A stretch of 64,000 bases of DNA from Cephalopachus bancanus. Lineage: Eukaryota; Chordata; Mammalia; Primates; Tarsiidae. Where the stretch lies: assembly GCA_027257055.1 (NCBI GenBank), contig JAPVLO010000277.1:3348001-3412000 (forward strand), given 5' to 3'. The translations under genes and the position numbers were made by a program. Below are positions 34,676 through 46,233 of the stretch, one piece after another (position 1 is the first letter of the stretch; every line of letters begins with the position of its first letter). Under the pieces are notes generated by a model that saw only the letters and a program-made list of their open reading frames with translations, was not told the DNA's origin and did not search any database.

Positions 34676-35625
34676 ATGGAAATTATGTTAGACAAAAATC
34701 AAATTCGAGTGATTTTCTTATTCGAGTTCAAAATGGGTTGTAAAGCAGCGGAGACTACTCACAACATCAATGACGCATTTGGCCCAGGAACTGCTAACAA
34801 ATGTAAGTGCAGTGATGGTTTAAGAAGTTTTGCAAAGGAGACTAGAGCCTTGAAGATGAGAAGCATTGTGGCCGGCAATCAGAAGATGACAATTACCAAG
34901 TGAGGGCAATCATCAAAGCTGATCCTCTTACAACTACACAAGAAGTTGCTGAGAAATCAGCGTCAACCATTCTACAGTCATTTGGCATTTGAGGCAAATT
35001 GGAAAGGTGAAAAAGCTCGATAAGTGGGTGCCTCACGAGCTAACCAAAAATTTAAAAAATCATTGTTCCAGAGCGTCATCTTCTCTTATTCTACGCAAAA
35101 ACAACGAACTATTTCTCAATCGAATTGTGACATCCAATGAAAAGTGAATTTTCTACAACAACCGCCGACAACCAGCTCAGTGGTTGGACCAAGAAGCTCC
35201 AAAGCACTTTCCAAAGCCAAACTTGCAGCAAAAAAAAGATCACGGTTACTGTTTGGTGGTCTGTGGCCGGTCTGATCCCCTACAGCTTTCTGAATCCCGG
35301 TGAAACCATTTCAGCAAATCAATGAGATGCACAGAAAACTGCAACACCTGCAGCCAGCACTGGTCAACAGAAAGGGCCCAACTCCTCATGACAACGCCCA
35401 AACACATGCTGTACAACCAACGCTTCAAAGGTTGAATGAATTGGGCTGCGAAGTTTTGCGTCATCTGCCATATTCACCTGATCTCTCACCAACCAGCTCC
35501 CACCTCGTCAAGCATCTTGACAGCTTTTTGGAGAGACAATGCTTCCACAACAGGATGCAGAAAATGCTTTCCAAGAGTTTATCGAATCCCACAGCACAGA
35601 TTTTTATGCTATAGGAATAAACAAA
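34676..35625 (+). pseudogene. Hsmar1-type mariner transposase, broken
   Basis: Relic of the mariner transposase, the family whose domain was captured in human SETMAR. The start MEIMLDKNQIRVIFLFEFKM at 34676 matches the DNA-binding N-terminus, and the frame is lost after AFGPGTAN. Later pieces in other frames include TVWWSVAGLIPYSFLNPGET (about 35240-35305), KLQHLQPALVNRKGP and LPYSPDLSPT. Catalytic positions are damaged: the first Asp region reads TSNEK followed by a stop, HDN persists, and the third Asp after SPT is replaced by Ser. A functional enzyme is excluded. Confidence 0.9.
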
Positions 35626-35723
35626 CTAATTTCTTGGCAAAAATGTGTTGATTGTAATGCTTCCTATCTTGATTAATAAAGATGTGTTTGAGCCTAGTTA
35701 TAATGATTTAAAATCCGTGGTCT

Positions 35724-35982
35724 AGGCAGAGGTGAGAGGATTGCCTGAATCCAGGGATCCGAGAACAGCCCAGGGAACTTGGCGAGACCTCATCTCTACA
35801 ATAAGTCAAAAGATTAGCTGGATGTGGTGGTGCACACCTGTGGTTCCAGCTACTTGGAAGGCTGAGGTGGAAGGATCGCCTGAGCTAGCTGGTCAAAGCT
35901 GGGTGGCCATGAGTGTGCCACTGCACTCCAGCCTAGGTGACAGAGTGGGACTCCTACTCAAAAAACAAACAAATAGATAAAT
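35724..35982 (+). mobile_element. 5'-truncated Alu inside the mariner
   Basis: Flanked by AAAATCCGTGGTCT (35710-35723) and AAAATTCGTGATCT (35983-35996), both mariner sequence. It therefore landed after the mariner. Confidence 0.92.
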
Positions 35983-36280
35983 AAAATTCGTGATCTGAAA
36001 CCGCAATTACGTTTGCACCAACTTAATATTAAGAATATATCTCTATTTCTATCTACCTATTCTGTTAGTTGATCCAGTATTAAATCTGCCTCATAATAGT
36101 CAAATCATACAACGAACAACCCACAGTGCCCACTAGTCATTAGAGCTGTCCAGGTTCTGGCTATGTTATAGTGAGAGAAGGCAAAAGCCCATAAAACAGA
36201 CATTAATCATAGTATATTTACATAACAAAACACTTTCAGACTTCTAAAAATCAATGTTTTTTTTTTTAAGTCATCAAAGC

Positions 36281-36664
36281 TGGGTGCAGCGACTCATGCC
36301 TGTAATCCCAGCACTTTGGGAGGTGGAGGCGAGAGGATTGCCTGAGCCTAGGGGTTCAAGACCAGCCTGGGCAACTTGGCGAGACCTCATTGCTACAATA
36401 AATCAAAAAAATTAGCTGGGTGTGGTGGTGTGCACCTGTAGTTCCAGCGACTTGGAATGCTAAGGTAGAAGGATCGCCTGAGCCCAGCAGGTTGAGGTTG
36501 CGGTGGCCGTGAGCATGCCAGTGCACTTCTGTTGCATTATGTACCCATTTCTGTGGGTTATATGCCTAGTAAATAAATTGCTAGGTTAGAGGGCATCTAT
36601 ATACTCAGCTTTAGTAGATACTGCCTGGGCGACAGAGTAAAATTTTGATTTAAAAAAAAAAAAC
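36281..36664 (+). mobile_element. Alu dimer carrying a 95-bp foreign inverted segment
   Basis: A normal Alu up to 'gccagtgcact' at 36527, then 95 bp that is not Alu, then the Alu resumes at 'gcctgggcgacagag' (36623). Three Alu bases are missing at the junction. Confidence 0.92.
36527..36621. repeat. Inverted duplicate arm (left)
   Basis: Reverse complement of 36847-36941, 93 of 95 bases identical. It is L1M sequence placed within an Alu. Confidence 0.95.
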
Positions 36665-36679
36665 CATTTAAAAAAACAG

Positions 36680-36683
<4 letters not shown>

Positions 36684-36731
<48 letters not shown>
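36684..36731. repeat. (AC)n microsatellite
   Basis: About 23 uninterrupted AC units between the Alu tail and the L1M fragment; it lies in the loop between the two inverted arms. Confidence 0.97.
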
Positions 36732-36733
<2 letters not shown>

Positions 36734-36748
36734 CCAAACAAAAAGCCA

Positions 36749-37445
36749 TCAATACCAAGTGTTGGCAAAGACATAGAGTATATAAAACTGTCACACTGCT
36801 GATGGAAGGATAAAATGGCAGGGCCACTTTGGGAAACAGCTGGACCGTATCTACTAAAGCTGAACATATAGATGCCCTCTAACCTAGCAATTTATTTACT
36901 AGGCATATAACCCACAGAAATGGGTACATAATGCAACAGAAATATGCTCCAAAGACATAAAAGAAGGCTCATGTGTATAATCCATAATGGCCCCCAATTC
37001 AAAACAGCTAAATGTTCATCAACAGTGAAATGCATAAATGTGATAGTTACACATTCTACTGTAGAGTACTATCGCAAATATAAAAAGAGTAAACCATTGC
37101 TATATGAAACCATTTGGATAAATCTCACAAAAATAATGTAAGTCAGAAAAAAACAAGCCAGACACATGCACAAAAAACTATATACAACTGGATTCAGTTT
37201 ACATAAAGTTATAAAACAGACACAACTAATCTATATGAATGGAAATCAGAATAATGGTTACCCATGTCAGAGGGAAAAGTTAATGACTGGGAGGAAATCT
37301 GAGAAGGATCTACGTGGTGAACAACACTGCTCTTTATCTTGATCTAGAGGGTGGTTATTGGGTGTCCTCACTTCACTTGTGTGCATTAAGCTGACCCACT
37401 TCTATATGCACATATTTAAATTGTAAAAGTTCTCCCCCAAAAGTG
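36749..37445 (+). mobile_element. Old L1M 3' end
   Basis: Text such as 'aagtgttggcaaagacatag', 'ctaggcatataacccacag' and 'gtaagtcagaaaaaaacaag' is L1M ORF2 end and 3' UTR. Confidence 0.8.
36847..36941. repeat. Inverted duplicate arm (right, source)
   Basis: This arm sits in its natural place inside the L1M element, so it is the donor of the copy at 36527-36621. Confidence 0.93.
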
Positions 37446-37449
37446 TTTA

Positions 37450-38495
37450 AAATTCTATGTAGTCTCAAAAAATTTAAGCAAATGGGTATGTATCAATATG
37501 GAAAGATGTTTATGATACAAATGAAAAAGTATGTATTTTTATGAACATAAATTACATATTTGACCTTCTTTTCATAAAAAGTAACAAAAGCTTATATATA
37601 ACCAAAGATACACAATATTAGTTAGAGTAGTAGCATCTTCTTACATTTTTTCCTCTATATTGTCTTCTTAATCTCTCTAAAAATATGTATTAATTAATTT
37701 TTGGCTTTCCCCTCTAAATACTACAAACAGCACTTTATTGGCTGTTTTACAAATACTATAACTACAATTTAGTTAAACAAAAAATTGCAAAGAATTTCTG
37801 CTTTCTTCTTCAATTCTACTGAGGCAAGCAATATTAACTATTTATACCTATGTTGTTCCACAGTTTTCTCTATGTGCAATTATTAATTTAATAAAACAAA
37901 GAAGAAAGTAAGGTAGGATATTCTTCTATCTCATCTTTTGTGTGAGGAAGAAATAGGGAACTTCCTCCCCATAAATTTAATCTCAGTTTTCATATAATAT
38001 ATGTAGAAAACAAAGTAATAGGCAGTTTTTCTAGTAAAGGCACTATTAAGAAAATAAATACATAAAATGACACATTTTACAATGATTTTTCCTAGCAGCT
38101 TGCTGATAGGTAAGACTCCTCTAACTCATCCTTCTGGGACTCGTTTGGAAATTCGGCTGAGCACAGTATCAAAAGTCCCTGCAGCTTCTCTTTACTGCAA
38201 GCTTTGATGCTTTTCCTCAGGAGAAAGATACCCTAAACTTCCCCCTGCTTCCCACTGCAGAAACAAATGTCATTGTCCTCAAGTTTTAGCTACTCAAAAC
38301 CTCCTCTTTTCTACCTTTGACAGGGAAAAAGAAAGGAAATTATTTACATATAACCTTCATACACTGAGAGACTACAACTAACCCTTGATTAATTTCATTC
38401 CAGTAGTAAAGTAATAACATTGTACTCAGAGAGAAAGAGGCCTCTTCGGTATCATTACATTATTTTCTGAATTTCTGGTGTATTGGCGTCTTCCA
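37450..38495. other. Unique intron
   Basis: AT-rich. No exon or clear repeat recognised. Confidence 0.5.
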
Positions 38496-38499
38496 GTTT

Positions 38500-39055
38500 C
38501 TCAAAGACCATGCTCCCTTTCACTAGAGGGCTCTCCACCACTGTCCACTCTTATCAAAGTCACCAATACCACAAGCTTAAATTACATTTCCTTCCACAAC
38601 CTGAGGGGTGTGACACTACTGACCACTCCCATCATCTTCTTCCTTGGAGTGCTGGACACTGCACCAACAACACATCTTTTCAGTTAGTTTCAGGGCTGCT
38701 TTGCTAGTCCTTTACATGTTAGTGGCCCTTGGAGTTCCCTTGGCCATCTCAATTACCAACAAAATGTCATCCAGATCCCAGACTTCCAGGGTACCAGACT
38801 CTTCCTTCTAACCAACTGCTAGACGGTGTCAATGAGAATTTCAGATAGGTCCTAAACACAGTAAACTAAACTCATTATCCTTATCCTTAAATCTGCTGTT
38901 CCTCGTATGTCCACCTCAATTTTACCTTTCACTCTACTCCCAACTCTTACATATTTACTAAATCCAAACCATTTTCTCTTTCTAAAATTCTCCTCACATT
39001 CTCTCCAATCCTCATTTCAGCAGTTTGGAATCTTAGCCTCTTTCACCTGGACACT
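38500..39055 (+). repeat. L2 LINE ORF2 fragment
   Basis: Pieces such as CDTTDHSHHLLPWSAGHC and the later 'tccaccactgtccactc' and 'tctccaatcctcatttc' text resemble L2 reverse transcriptase sequence. Decayed by frameshifts. Confidence 0.55.
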
Positions 39056-39239
39056 GTAGTGACTGATGAAAAGAGCAAGCCATCTAAGATCCACAAAGTA
39101 CAAAATTCACATGATTAGCTCCTTTTAAATTAGAAGATCATTTCACAGTTCAAAAAGTGAAACATCCTTCTTCAAGCAATTTTCTACTTGAGAACTGCTA
39201 CCATCTCTACAATTCACCTTTCACAGTGCAAGGAGTTAT

Positions 39240-39990
39240 GTTTAAAAATTTTTAGTCAAAAAGATATGTATGCATTTTCTATAAACATTAAAAAAACTCA
39301 CAAACATGCACAGAATAAAAGTTCTTCCTCCATTCTCATCCCTTCTCTTATGCCCTACCCTAGTATCCTCGTTTATTTGGTGTGAATCCATCGAGACTTT
39401 GTCCGTGCATTTAAGATATAAATATATGCACGTGTTTGCTTTTTTCAAACATACATTTGGGGTTATTCTACACATAATATGTAAATTACTTTTCTCACAT
39501 AATATCTTAAATTTTCTCATGTAGTACATTATAATCTTCCTCATTCTAAAGGTTACAAGGCATTCTATACCATAATTCACTAAAACATTTATCTATTATT
39601 GGATATTTTAGTTGTTGCTAATGTTTTACTATTATGAATAATGATGCAATGACAACCTACATATACCTTTTAGCTCATGATTATTTATTTAGGGCCAGTT
39701 CACAGGAATCACAGGATCTTGCTATGTTACCTAGGCTGGTCTTGAACTTCTGGGCTTAAATGATCTTCCTGCCTCAGCCTCCAAAGTAGCTAGGATTACA
39801 GGTGTGTGTTTTTTATTCATAGTTTATGAGTAATATTTATGTTTGTAAAGCATGTCACAAAATTGTCTCCTAAAGATTTTATTCAATTTTATACTCTAAC
39901 CAACAGTGATGAGAATGTTTCCCTACATTCTTACCATTACTGAGTATTATGAAACTTTTTTGAAAGTCTGACTTTTTCTGTAAACATATA
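39240..39990 (-). mobile_element. Old L1M fragment, antisense, split by an Alu piece
   Basis: 'ttggatattttagttgttgc', 'aataatgatgcaatgac' and, after the Alu piece, 'ctaaccaacagtgatgagaa' are reverse L1M. Confidence 0.65.
39710..39812 (-). mobile_element. Alu left-monomer fragment
   Basis: 'cttgctatgttacctaggctgg' to 'ggattacaggtgtgtg'. A partial, old arm. Confidence 0.75.
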
Positions 39991-39999
39991 ATCCATGTT

Positions 40000-40285
40000 A
40001 TTTTAAAAAATTTGAAGCAATTTAGAGAAAAGAGGAAAGTTAAGAAGAAAGCTAATTAAAAATACACACACCAAATTCTCACCATTTAGAAATAACTATA
40101 CTCATTCCAATATCACTCCAAGCACATATAGACATAGGATAGGCAGAAATAATTACTAAAATGGAATCACAATATGGACAGAATTTTAAAATGTAAAAAT
40201 ACAAAATGCAGTTTTGTTTTAACACAATAAAAACTTTTTTAAAACTAGAGTGAAAATGAAGATCTACTGAGGTTTAGTAATTTTT
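40000..40285 (-). repeat. Probable old L1 remnant, antisense
   Basis: AT-rich text with 'accatttagaaataactatac', similar to decayed L1M. Weak. Confidence 0.35.
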
Positions 40286-40874
40286 TCTTTTTTTAAGGAG
40301 ACAGTATCTTACTCAGTTATCCAGGCAGAAATACAGTGGCACAATCATAGCTCACTATAACCTGAAACTTCTGGGCTCGTCACCCACCTGCTACAGACTC
40401 CTGAGTAGCTGGGACCACATGTATGCCACTATGCCTGGCTTTTAAAAATATATATATTTATTTATTTTTATTTATTTATTTATTTATTTTGAGTTGGAGA
40501 CTCACTCTGTCACCCAGACTGGAGTGCAGTGGCTGCTCCCGGCCACCACAGCCTCGACCTGTTGGGCTCCGGCGATTCTTTCGCCTCAGCCTTCCAAGTA
40601 GCCAGAACTACAGGTGCGCTACCACACCCAGCTAATTTTTTATTTATTGTAGAGATGAGGTCTCGGCACGTCGCCCAGGTGGGTCTCGAACCCACGGGCT
40701 CAGGCAGTCCACTTGCCTCAGCCTCCCAAAGTGCTGGGATTACAGGCTGAGCCACTGAGCCTGGCTATTTGTTTTTTTGTAGAGATGAGGTATTGCTATC
40801 TCAAACTACTGTCCTCAAGTGACCTTCCCACCTAGCAAAGTTGGGATTACAGACGTGAGCCACTGCACCCAGCC
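40286..40874 (-). mobile_element. Older Alu split by a younger Alu
   Basis: Halves at 40286-40442 and 40768-40874. Together they form one diverged reverse Alu with the standard 'gacgtgagccactgcaccc' end. Confidence 0.85.
40443..40767 (-). mobile_element. Younger Alu nested in an older Alu
   Basis: TTTA-repeat tail (40455-40490), 'gagttggagactcactctg' and the diagnostic 'attacaggctgagccactg' end. B-box hairpin GTGGG/CCCAC at 40679-40695. Confidence 0.92.
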
Positions 40875-41044
40875 AGTAAAAGTTTCAATTGGAGAAATGA
40901 GGTTTTCCCAAGAGTACACTAAAACAAGAAAAAATAATCATAAAAGAACATTGTATACTTGGAATGCATTGTTCTCTTTACATTTGGGTAGTATTGAATG
41001 GTTCCTGGCTAAAAAACCTGAGGAAATTAGCAGACTTTGGCTAG

Positions 41045-41535
41045 CCAGCCTCCAAAATGAGCCCTAATCATCCTCTGGTCTTCCTACCGCTGTGCAATCC
41101 TCTCCAACAGTGCAACAGGGTTGTTCTGTGCAGCCAGCAAATGTGGCAAAAATGATGGTCTCTGACTTCTGGAGCTAGGTCATGAAAGACATTATGGCTT
41201 CTGCCTTCTCTCTCTCCGAGAGCTGGTTGTGGGAGAAGCTAGCTGCCATGCTGTGAGAACACCCAAGCAGCCCGTGGAGAGATCCATGTGACAAAGAACT
41301 GAGGCATTCTGCTAACAGCCATGTAGGTGAGCCATCTTGAGAGAAGGTCCTCTAAATCTCATTTAAGCCTCTAGATGACAGCCTCATGAGATACACTGAA
41401 CCGAAACAACCTGTGTGAGCTGCCTCTGGATTCCTGATCCATACAAACTGGGTGAGATAACGAAGGTCTACGTTTCAAGATGCTAAGTTTTGAGGTAAGT
41501 TCTCAATGCAGCAACAGGTAAGTAGACACAAATTT
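41045..41535 (+). mobile_element. MLT1-type MaLR LTR
   Basis: 'ggagctaggtcatgaaagac', 'agctagctgccatgctgtgag', 'cagcctcatgagat' and 'gctaagttttgaggtaa' are standard MLT1 wording. Solo LTR. Confidence 0.8.
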
Positions 41536-41757
41536 ACACTCCACTTCCCCCTTCTCCATATCCAGTCTTTACACTCAACTCCTGATAGTTAGAAGATATT
41601 TTTACATAGTCAACATTTACATTCTGTTCTGAATTCATAATTCCCATAGCTGTTTCCTCAAGTTCTAGATTTAAATGGATTCAAGACTTACCACAGTTTC
41701 CTAGTTTTCATATTCCTAAGTTCTGTATTTATGCTTTTATTTTCTTTTTATTTATTT

Positions 41758-42042
41758 ATTTATTTTTTGAGTCGGAGTCTCACTCTGTCGCCCAGACTGG
41801 AGTGCAGTGGCCGCTCCCGGCCACCGCAGCCTCGACCTGCTGGGCTCCGGCGATCCTTCTACCTTAGCCTTCCAAGGAGCTGGAACTACAGGCGTGCCCT
41901 ACCACACCCAGCTAATTTTTGATTTATTGTAGAGATAAGGTCTGCCAAGTTGCCCAGGCAGGTCTCGAACCTGCGGGCTCAGGCAATCCACTCACCTCAG
42001 CCTCGCAAGGTGTGGGATTACAGGCTGAGCCACTGAGCCCGA
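41758..42042 (-). mobile_element. Alu dimer, young lineage-specific type
   Basis: Low divergence from the lineage consensus. B-box hairpin with changed but paired stem GCAGG/CCTGC at 41958-41974. Confidence 0.93.
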
Positions 42043-42043
42043 C

Positions 42044-42230
42044 TATGATTTAATTTTTAATTGAAGCATATTTCATAAACAGTAAACTCAAATATAAAGT
42101 TTAATGAGTTTTGACAAATGTATAGATGCATTTGTCAAAGAACACTGCTCAAATCAAGATTTAAATTATTTCCAAAAGTCCCTTTTGTAGCTAATATCCA
42201 ATTTCTGTATTTTAAAATTTAACTTTCAGT
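42044..42230 (-). mobile_element. Old L1M 3' fragment, antisense
   Basis: 'taattgaagcatatttcat' and 'gagttttgacaaatgtatag' are reverse L1M 3' text, similar to 12866-13250. Confidence 0.6.
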
Positions 42231-42239
42231 GGGCAAGAT

Positions 42240-43330
42240 TTCTTCATGGAGTAGTTTTTAACAGTACAGGCTTACTGGTGCTGTGTTCCCCAGTCCTTGT
42301 ATGCTTATATGTCTGTCTTCCATTTTTATGCTTTGAGGACAATTCAATGTGGAAAATTTGGGGGGGAGTCAACTTTGCTTCAAAATCTGTTAGAGTGTTA
42401 TCAGTGAGAATGGCAAAGAAAGGAACTCTGAAAAGCCATTCCTCCATAAAAGCAATGAATGGTAAAAGCTGTCCTTTCATAAATGCTGTCAAAAATGGAC
42501 AGAATCACCTTCTGGAAATTACCAAAGGCTTGCAACAATCCAAGGAACATTTATTCAAGAAAAACACTGAATTTTGGTAAGAACACTATGTAACATTTTA
42601 CCTTGGCCTCCTCCGATGCCCATTATACTGGCATCACAGTAGACTTAAAAAAAAGTATAACTGCAATCACAGTGAAAACCAGGCATGGTCTGGTAGCTGC
42701 TGGATGACAAAGAACAGGTTTGGAAAGCCCCAAAACACCATTCTAAGAAAAATGTCATTATTTGGCCTGAATGACAATTCCCTGGAAACCCTCATTTGCA
42801 AGGCTTGCCTTTATTTGACCTGACTCAGACCTCACTCAGTGTGAACAACTTAAGGAGGAAAGGTGGAAGAGATGTGGCTCATGGAAAATAATCAGTGGCA
42901 AACATTTAACATTGCAGCTGCCCAGGGTGATGATAACAGTTGAGGCAAACAAGAAGTCAACCAAAATATTTAAATAGACAAGATGAGAAATGAAATGTCC
43001 ATAACAATCTTTAAAAAGCTGTGACATATTCCTAGGAATCTAGAAGGCCATGGACTTGTATAATTATGCACATGAGCATAGGGCTATGCAGATGTACAGG
43101 AAAAGCCTATTAAGGTCCTAAGCTCTCACCTCTGGCTGACCTTGAGACCCGGTGTGAAGAGAAAGTAAAGGCTGAGGCAGAATTATAAACTGCCTGCCTG
43201 ACCATTAACGATGTGCCCAATGCATACACACAGCTCACTGGCAAAAACTGGGAGACTTATTGGTTGTGGACTTATTGGTTGGTTTGTGTCTACTAAACTA
43301 ATGAGAAAGAGAGTTCAGTAGCCACACACC
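42240..43330. other. Unclassified 1.1-kb segment, possibly an old L1 5' region
   Basis: No Alu wording. A 100-codon frame (42278-42580, +) and an 82-codon antisense frame show no domains. Composition and phrases such as 'agctcactggcaaaaactggg' remind me of old LINE 5' regions, but I cannot name it. Confidence 0.35.
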
Positions 43331-43363
43331 ACAAAGAATGCTGACTTTATAAAATTAAATCAG

Positions 43364-43618
43364 AGCTGGGCTCGGTGGCTCAGCCTGTAATCCCATGCCT
43401 TTGGGAGGCTGAGGTGAGTGGATTGTCTGAGCCCGCGAGTTCGAGACCTGCCTCGGCAACTTGGTGAGACCTCAATGAGCCGGGTACGCGCCTTCCAGCT
43501 ACTTGGAAGGCTGAAGCGGAAGGATTGCCGGAGCCCAGCAAGTCAAGGCTGTGGTGGCTGGGAAAGGCCACTGCACTCCAGTCTGGGTGACAGAGTGAGA
43601 CTCCAACTCAAAAAAAAA
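43364..43618 (+). mobile_element. Alu dimer with deleted central linker
   Basis: Lineage-type head ('gggctcggtggctcagcc'). About 50 bp around the A-rich linker are missing. Flanks share ATTAAATCAG. Confidence 0.9.
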
Positions 43619-44045
43619 AAACAAACATTAAATCAGGAAATTCACTAAATAAACATCACCAACAACAGTAAAAAATAAATCCAAGGGAAGGAAGGATCTG
43701 ATTTTCAGAGTTCCTAATTATATTATTTAAACTGTCCAGATATCAAAGCAAAACTTATGGGGCATGCTAAAAAAACTAAAATAGAAGCAAACTTCCTTAC
43801 TCTGATATAGAGTACCTTTGAGGGGGAAAAACACGGCTGATATGCTAATGGGGAATGACTGAAAGTTTTCCTAAGATCAGAAACTAGACAAGGATGTTCC
43901 CTCTTGCCACTTTTATTCAACATTGTGCTAGAGGTTCTAGTCAGAAGGCAAGATAAATAAATAAAAGGCATCCAGATTGGGAAGGAAGACAGAAGTATCT
44001 CTATTTGCAGACACATACGTTTTGTACATAAAAAACCCAAAGGAA

Positions 44046-44072
44046 TACACACACACACACACACACACACAC
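44046..44072. repeat. (AC)n microsatellite within L1M ORF2
   Basis: About 13 AC units interrupting the L1M sequence. Confidence 0.95.
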
Positions 44073-44408
44073 AACTATTAGAACTAATAAATGATCTCAG
44101 CAAGGTTGCAGATTAAAAGTCTAATATACAAAAACTGCATTTCACTAGCAATAAATAACTCAAAAGGAAAATTCAGAAAAAAATACCACATAAAAACATC
44201 AAAAAGAATAAAACACTTAGGAATAAATCTAACAAAAGAAGTAGAAGACTTGTACAAGGAAAACTAAAAAAATAATTGAATATGTTAAAGAACATCTAAA
44301 TAAATGGAAAGACAACTTATATTTGTGAATTAGAAGACTTAACATTGTAATGGCGATACTCCCCAAACTGATCTATAGGTTCAAAGAAATTCCTACTACA
44401 ACCACAGC

Positions 44409-44580
44409 TGAAAGCCGAACTTGTTGGCTCATGCCTGTACTTCCATCCTCTTGGGATGCTGAGGTGGAAGTATCACTTGAGCCCAGGAATTTAAGGCCAG
44501 CTTGGGCACCATAGTGAGACCCTGTGTTTAAAAAAAAAAAAAACAAAAAAACCAGCAACAAAAACCTCAAACAAAAAAAA
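44409..44580 (+). mobile_element. Alu left monomer (FLAM)
   Basis: One arm ('gaacttgttggctcatgcc' to 'gtgagaccctgtg') with a long mixed A tail. Confidence 0.8.
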
Positions 44581-44833
44581 CCAGCTGGCATTTTTTTTTT
44601 TGCAGAAATTGACAGTGATCCTAATAGTCATATAGAAATGCAAGGGACCCAGAATAGCCAAAACAATCTTTAAAAAGCAAGAGCAGATTAACACTTCCTG
44701 ATTCCAAAACTTACTATCAAGCTACCATAATCAAGCTTCTGTGGTACGGCCCTAAAGTTAGATATATGGATCAACAGAATAGAGAGTCAAGAAATAAACT
44801 CATACATTTATGGCCAACTGATTTTCTTTCCTT

Positions 44834-45127
44834 CCTTTTTTTTTTTTTTGAGTTGAAGTCTCACTTTGTCACCCAGATTGGAGTGTAGTGGCCACTCCTG
44901 GCCACTGCAGCCTCGATCTACTGGGCTCAGGCGATCCTTACGCCTCAGCCTTCCAAGTAGCTGGAACTACAGGCGCGCGCTACCACGCCAGGCTGATTTT
45001 TGATTTATTGTAGAGATAAGGTCTCACCAAGTTGCCCAGGCGGATCTCAAACCCGCGGGCTCAGGCAATCTACTCACCTCAGCCTCCCAAAGGCACGGGA
45101 TTACAGGCTGAGCCTCCAAGCCCAGCT
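44834..45127 (-). mobile_element. Alu dimer inserted into the tail of the next Alu
   Basis: Lineage-type reverse Alu ('gattacaggctgagcctcc' end). Its right edge abuts the T-run of the Alu at 45128. Confidence 0.9.
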
Positions 45128-45427
45128 CCTTTTTTTTTTTTTAATTTGAGTTAGAGTCTCACTCTGTTGCCTAGGCTGGAGTGCAGTGGCACACTCACAG
45201 CCACCGCAGCCTCAACCTACTGAGTTCAGGTGATCCTTCCACCTCAGCCTTCCAAGTAGCTGGAATCACCGAGTGTGCTACCATGCCCAGCTAATTTTTT
45301 TTTTTTATTGTGGAGATGAGGTCTCGTGAAGTTGCCCAGGTTGGTCTCGAACCCCTGGGCTCAGGCAATCCTCTCTCCTCAGCCTCCCAAAGTGTTGGGA
45401 TTACAAGCATAAGCCACCGCACATGGC
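45128..45427 (-). mobile_element. Alu dimer (outer of the tandem pair)
   Basis: Ends 'gccaccgcacatggcc'. CCAACTGATTTTC (44815 region) and CCAACTGACTTTC (45427 region) flank the pair as a whole, so this Alu came first. Confidence 0.9.
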
Positions 45428-45736
45428 CCAACTGACTTTCAACAAGAGTTCAAAGAATATTCAATAGAGAAAGAATAGTCTTTTCAACAAATAGTCTTGG
45501 GACAATTGAATATTCACATCTACAAAAATTAACCTAAAATGGATCAAAGATATAAATGTAAGAGCTGAAAGTATAAAACTCTTAGAAGAAAACATAGACA
45601 TAAATCTGTATAACCTGGGAATAGGCAATGTTTTCTTTAGCTATGACACTGAACGCAAAACGATACATACTTCATCAAAATAAAAACTTATATGCTTCAA
45701 AAGATATTATTAAGAAGGTAAAACACCCTATACAAC

Positions 45737-45869
45737 CAGGCATGGTGGCTCATACCTATAATCCCAGTGCTTTGGGAGGTAGGGGTGGGAGGATCACTTG
45801 GGTCCAGGAATTTGTGATCAGCCTGGGCAACATACCAATATCCTGTCTCTATCACACACACACAAAAAG
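45737..45869 (+). mobile_element. Alu left monomer (FLAM)
   Basis: 'aaccaggcatggtggctcatacc' through 'atcctgtctct', then a CA-rich tail. Confidence 0.82.
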
Positions 45870-45955
45870 GAAAACCCACGGAATGGGGGGAAATATTTGC
45901 TAGCCCTATATCTAAGGGGCTTGCATCTACAACATATAAAGAACTCCTACATTTC

Positions 45956-46233
45956 TTTTTTTTTTCTGAGTTGGAGTCTCACTCTGTCATCCAGACTGGA
46001 GTGCAGTGGCCGCTACCGACCACCACAGCCTCAACCTGCTGGGCTCCAGCAATCCTTCCGTCTCAGCCTTCCAAGTAGCTGGAATTATAGGCGCACACTA
46101 TTTTTTTTTATTTATTGTAGAGATGAGGTCTCGCCAAGTTGCCCAGGCAGCTCTCGAACCCGTGGGCTCAGGCAATCCACTCACCTCGGCCTCCCAAAGC
46201 GTGGGATTACAGGCTGAGCCACCGAGCCCGGCC
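45956..46233 (-). mobile_element. Alu dimer, lineage-specific type
   Basis: Exact 16-bp duplication AGAACTCCTACATTTC at 45940-45955 and 46234-46249, which is L1M ORF2 sequence. Confidence 0.95.

Larger units (their letters stand above)
34504..36026 (+). mobile_element. Hsmar1-type mariner, full length, inactive
   Basis: Both terminal inverted repeats are present: TAGGTT...AAAAGTAATTTTGGTTTTTGC at the left (34505 onward), and CCGCAATTACGTTTGCACC then AACTTAA at the right, ending 36026. TA target duplications lie at 34502-34503 and 36027-36028. Without the inserted Alu it is about 1.26 kb, close to the usual Hsmar1 length. The transposase is broken. Confidence 0.92.

Noticed and set aside
36684..36731. 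(AC)n frames encoding long Val-Cys runs as a protein
   Set aside because: Simple repeat translation only.
42278..42580. 100-codon open frame as a novel protein
   Set aside because: Paired with an antisense frame and embedded in likely repeat DNA. No recognised motif.
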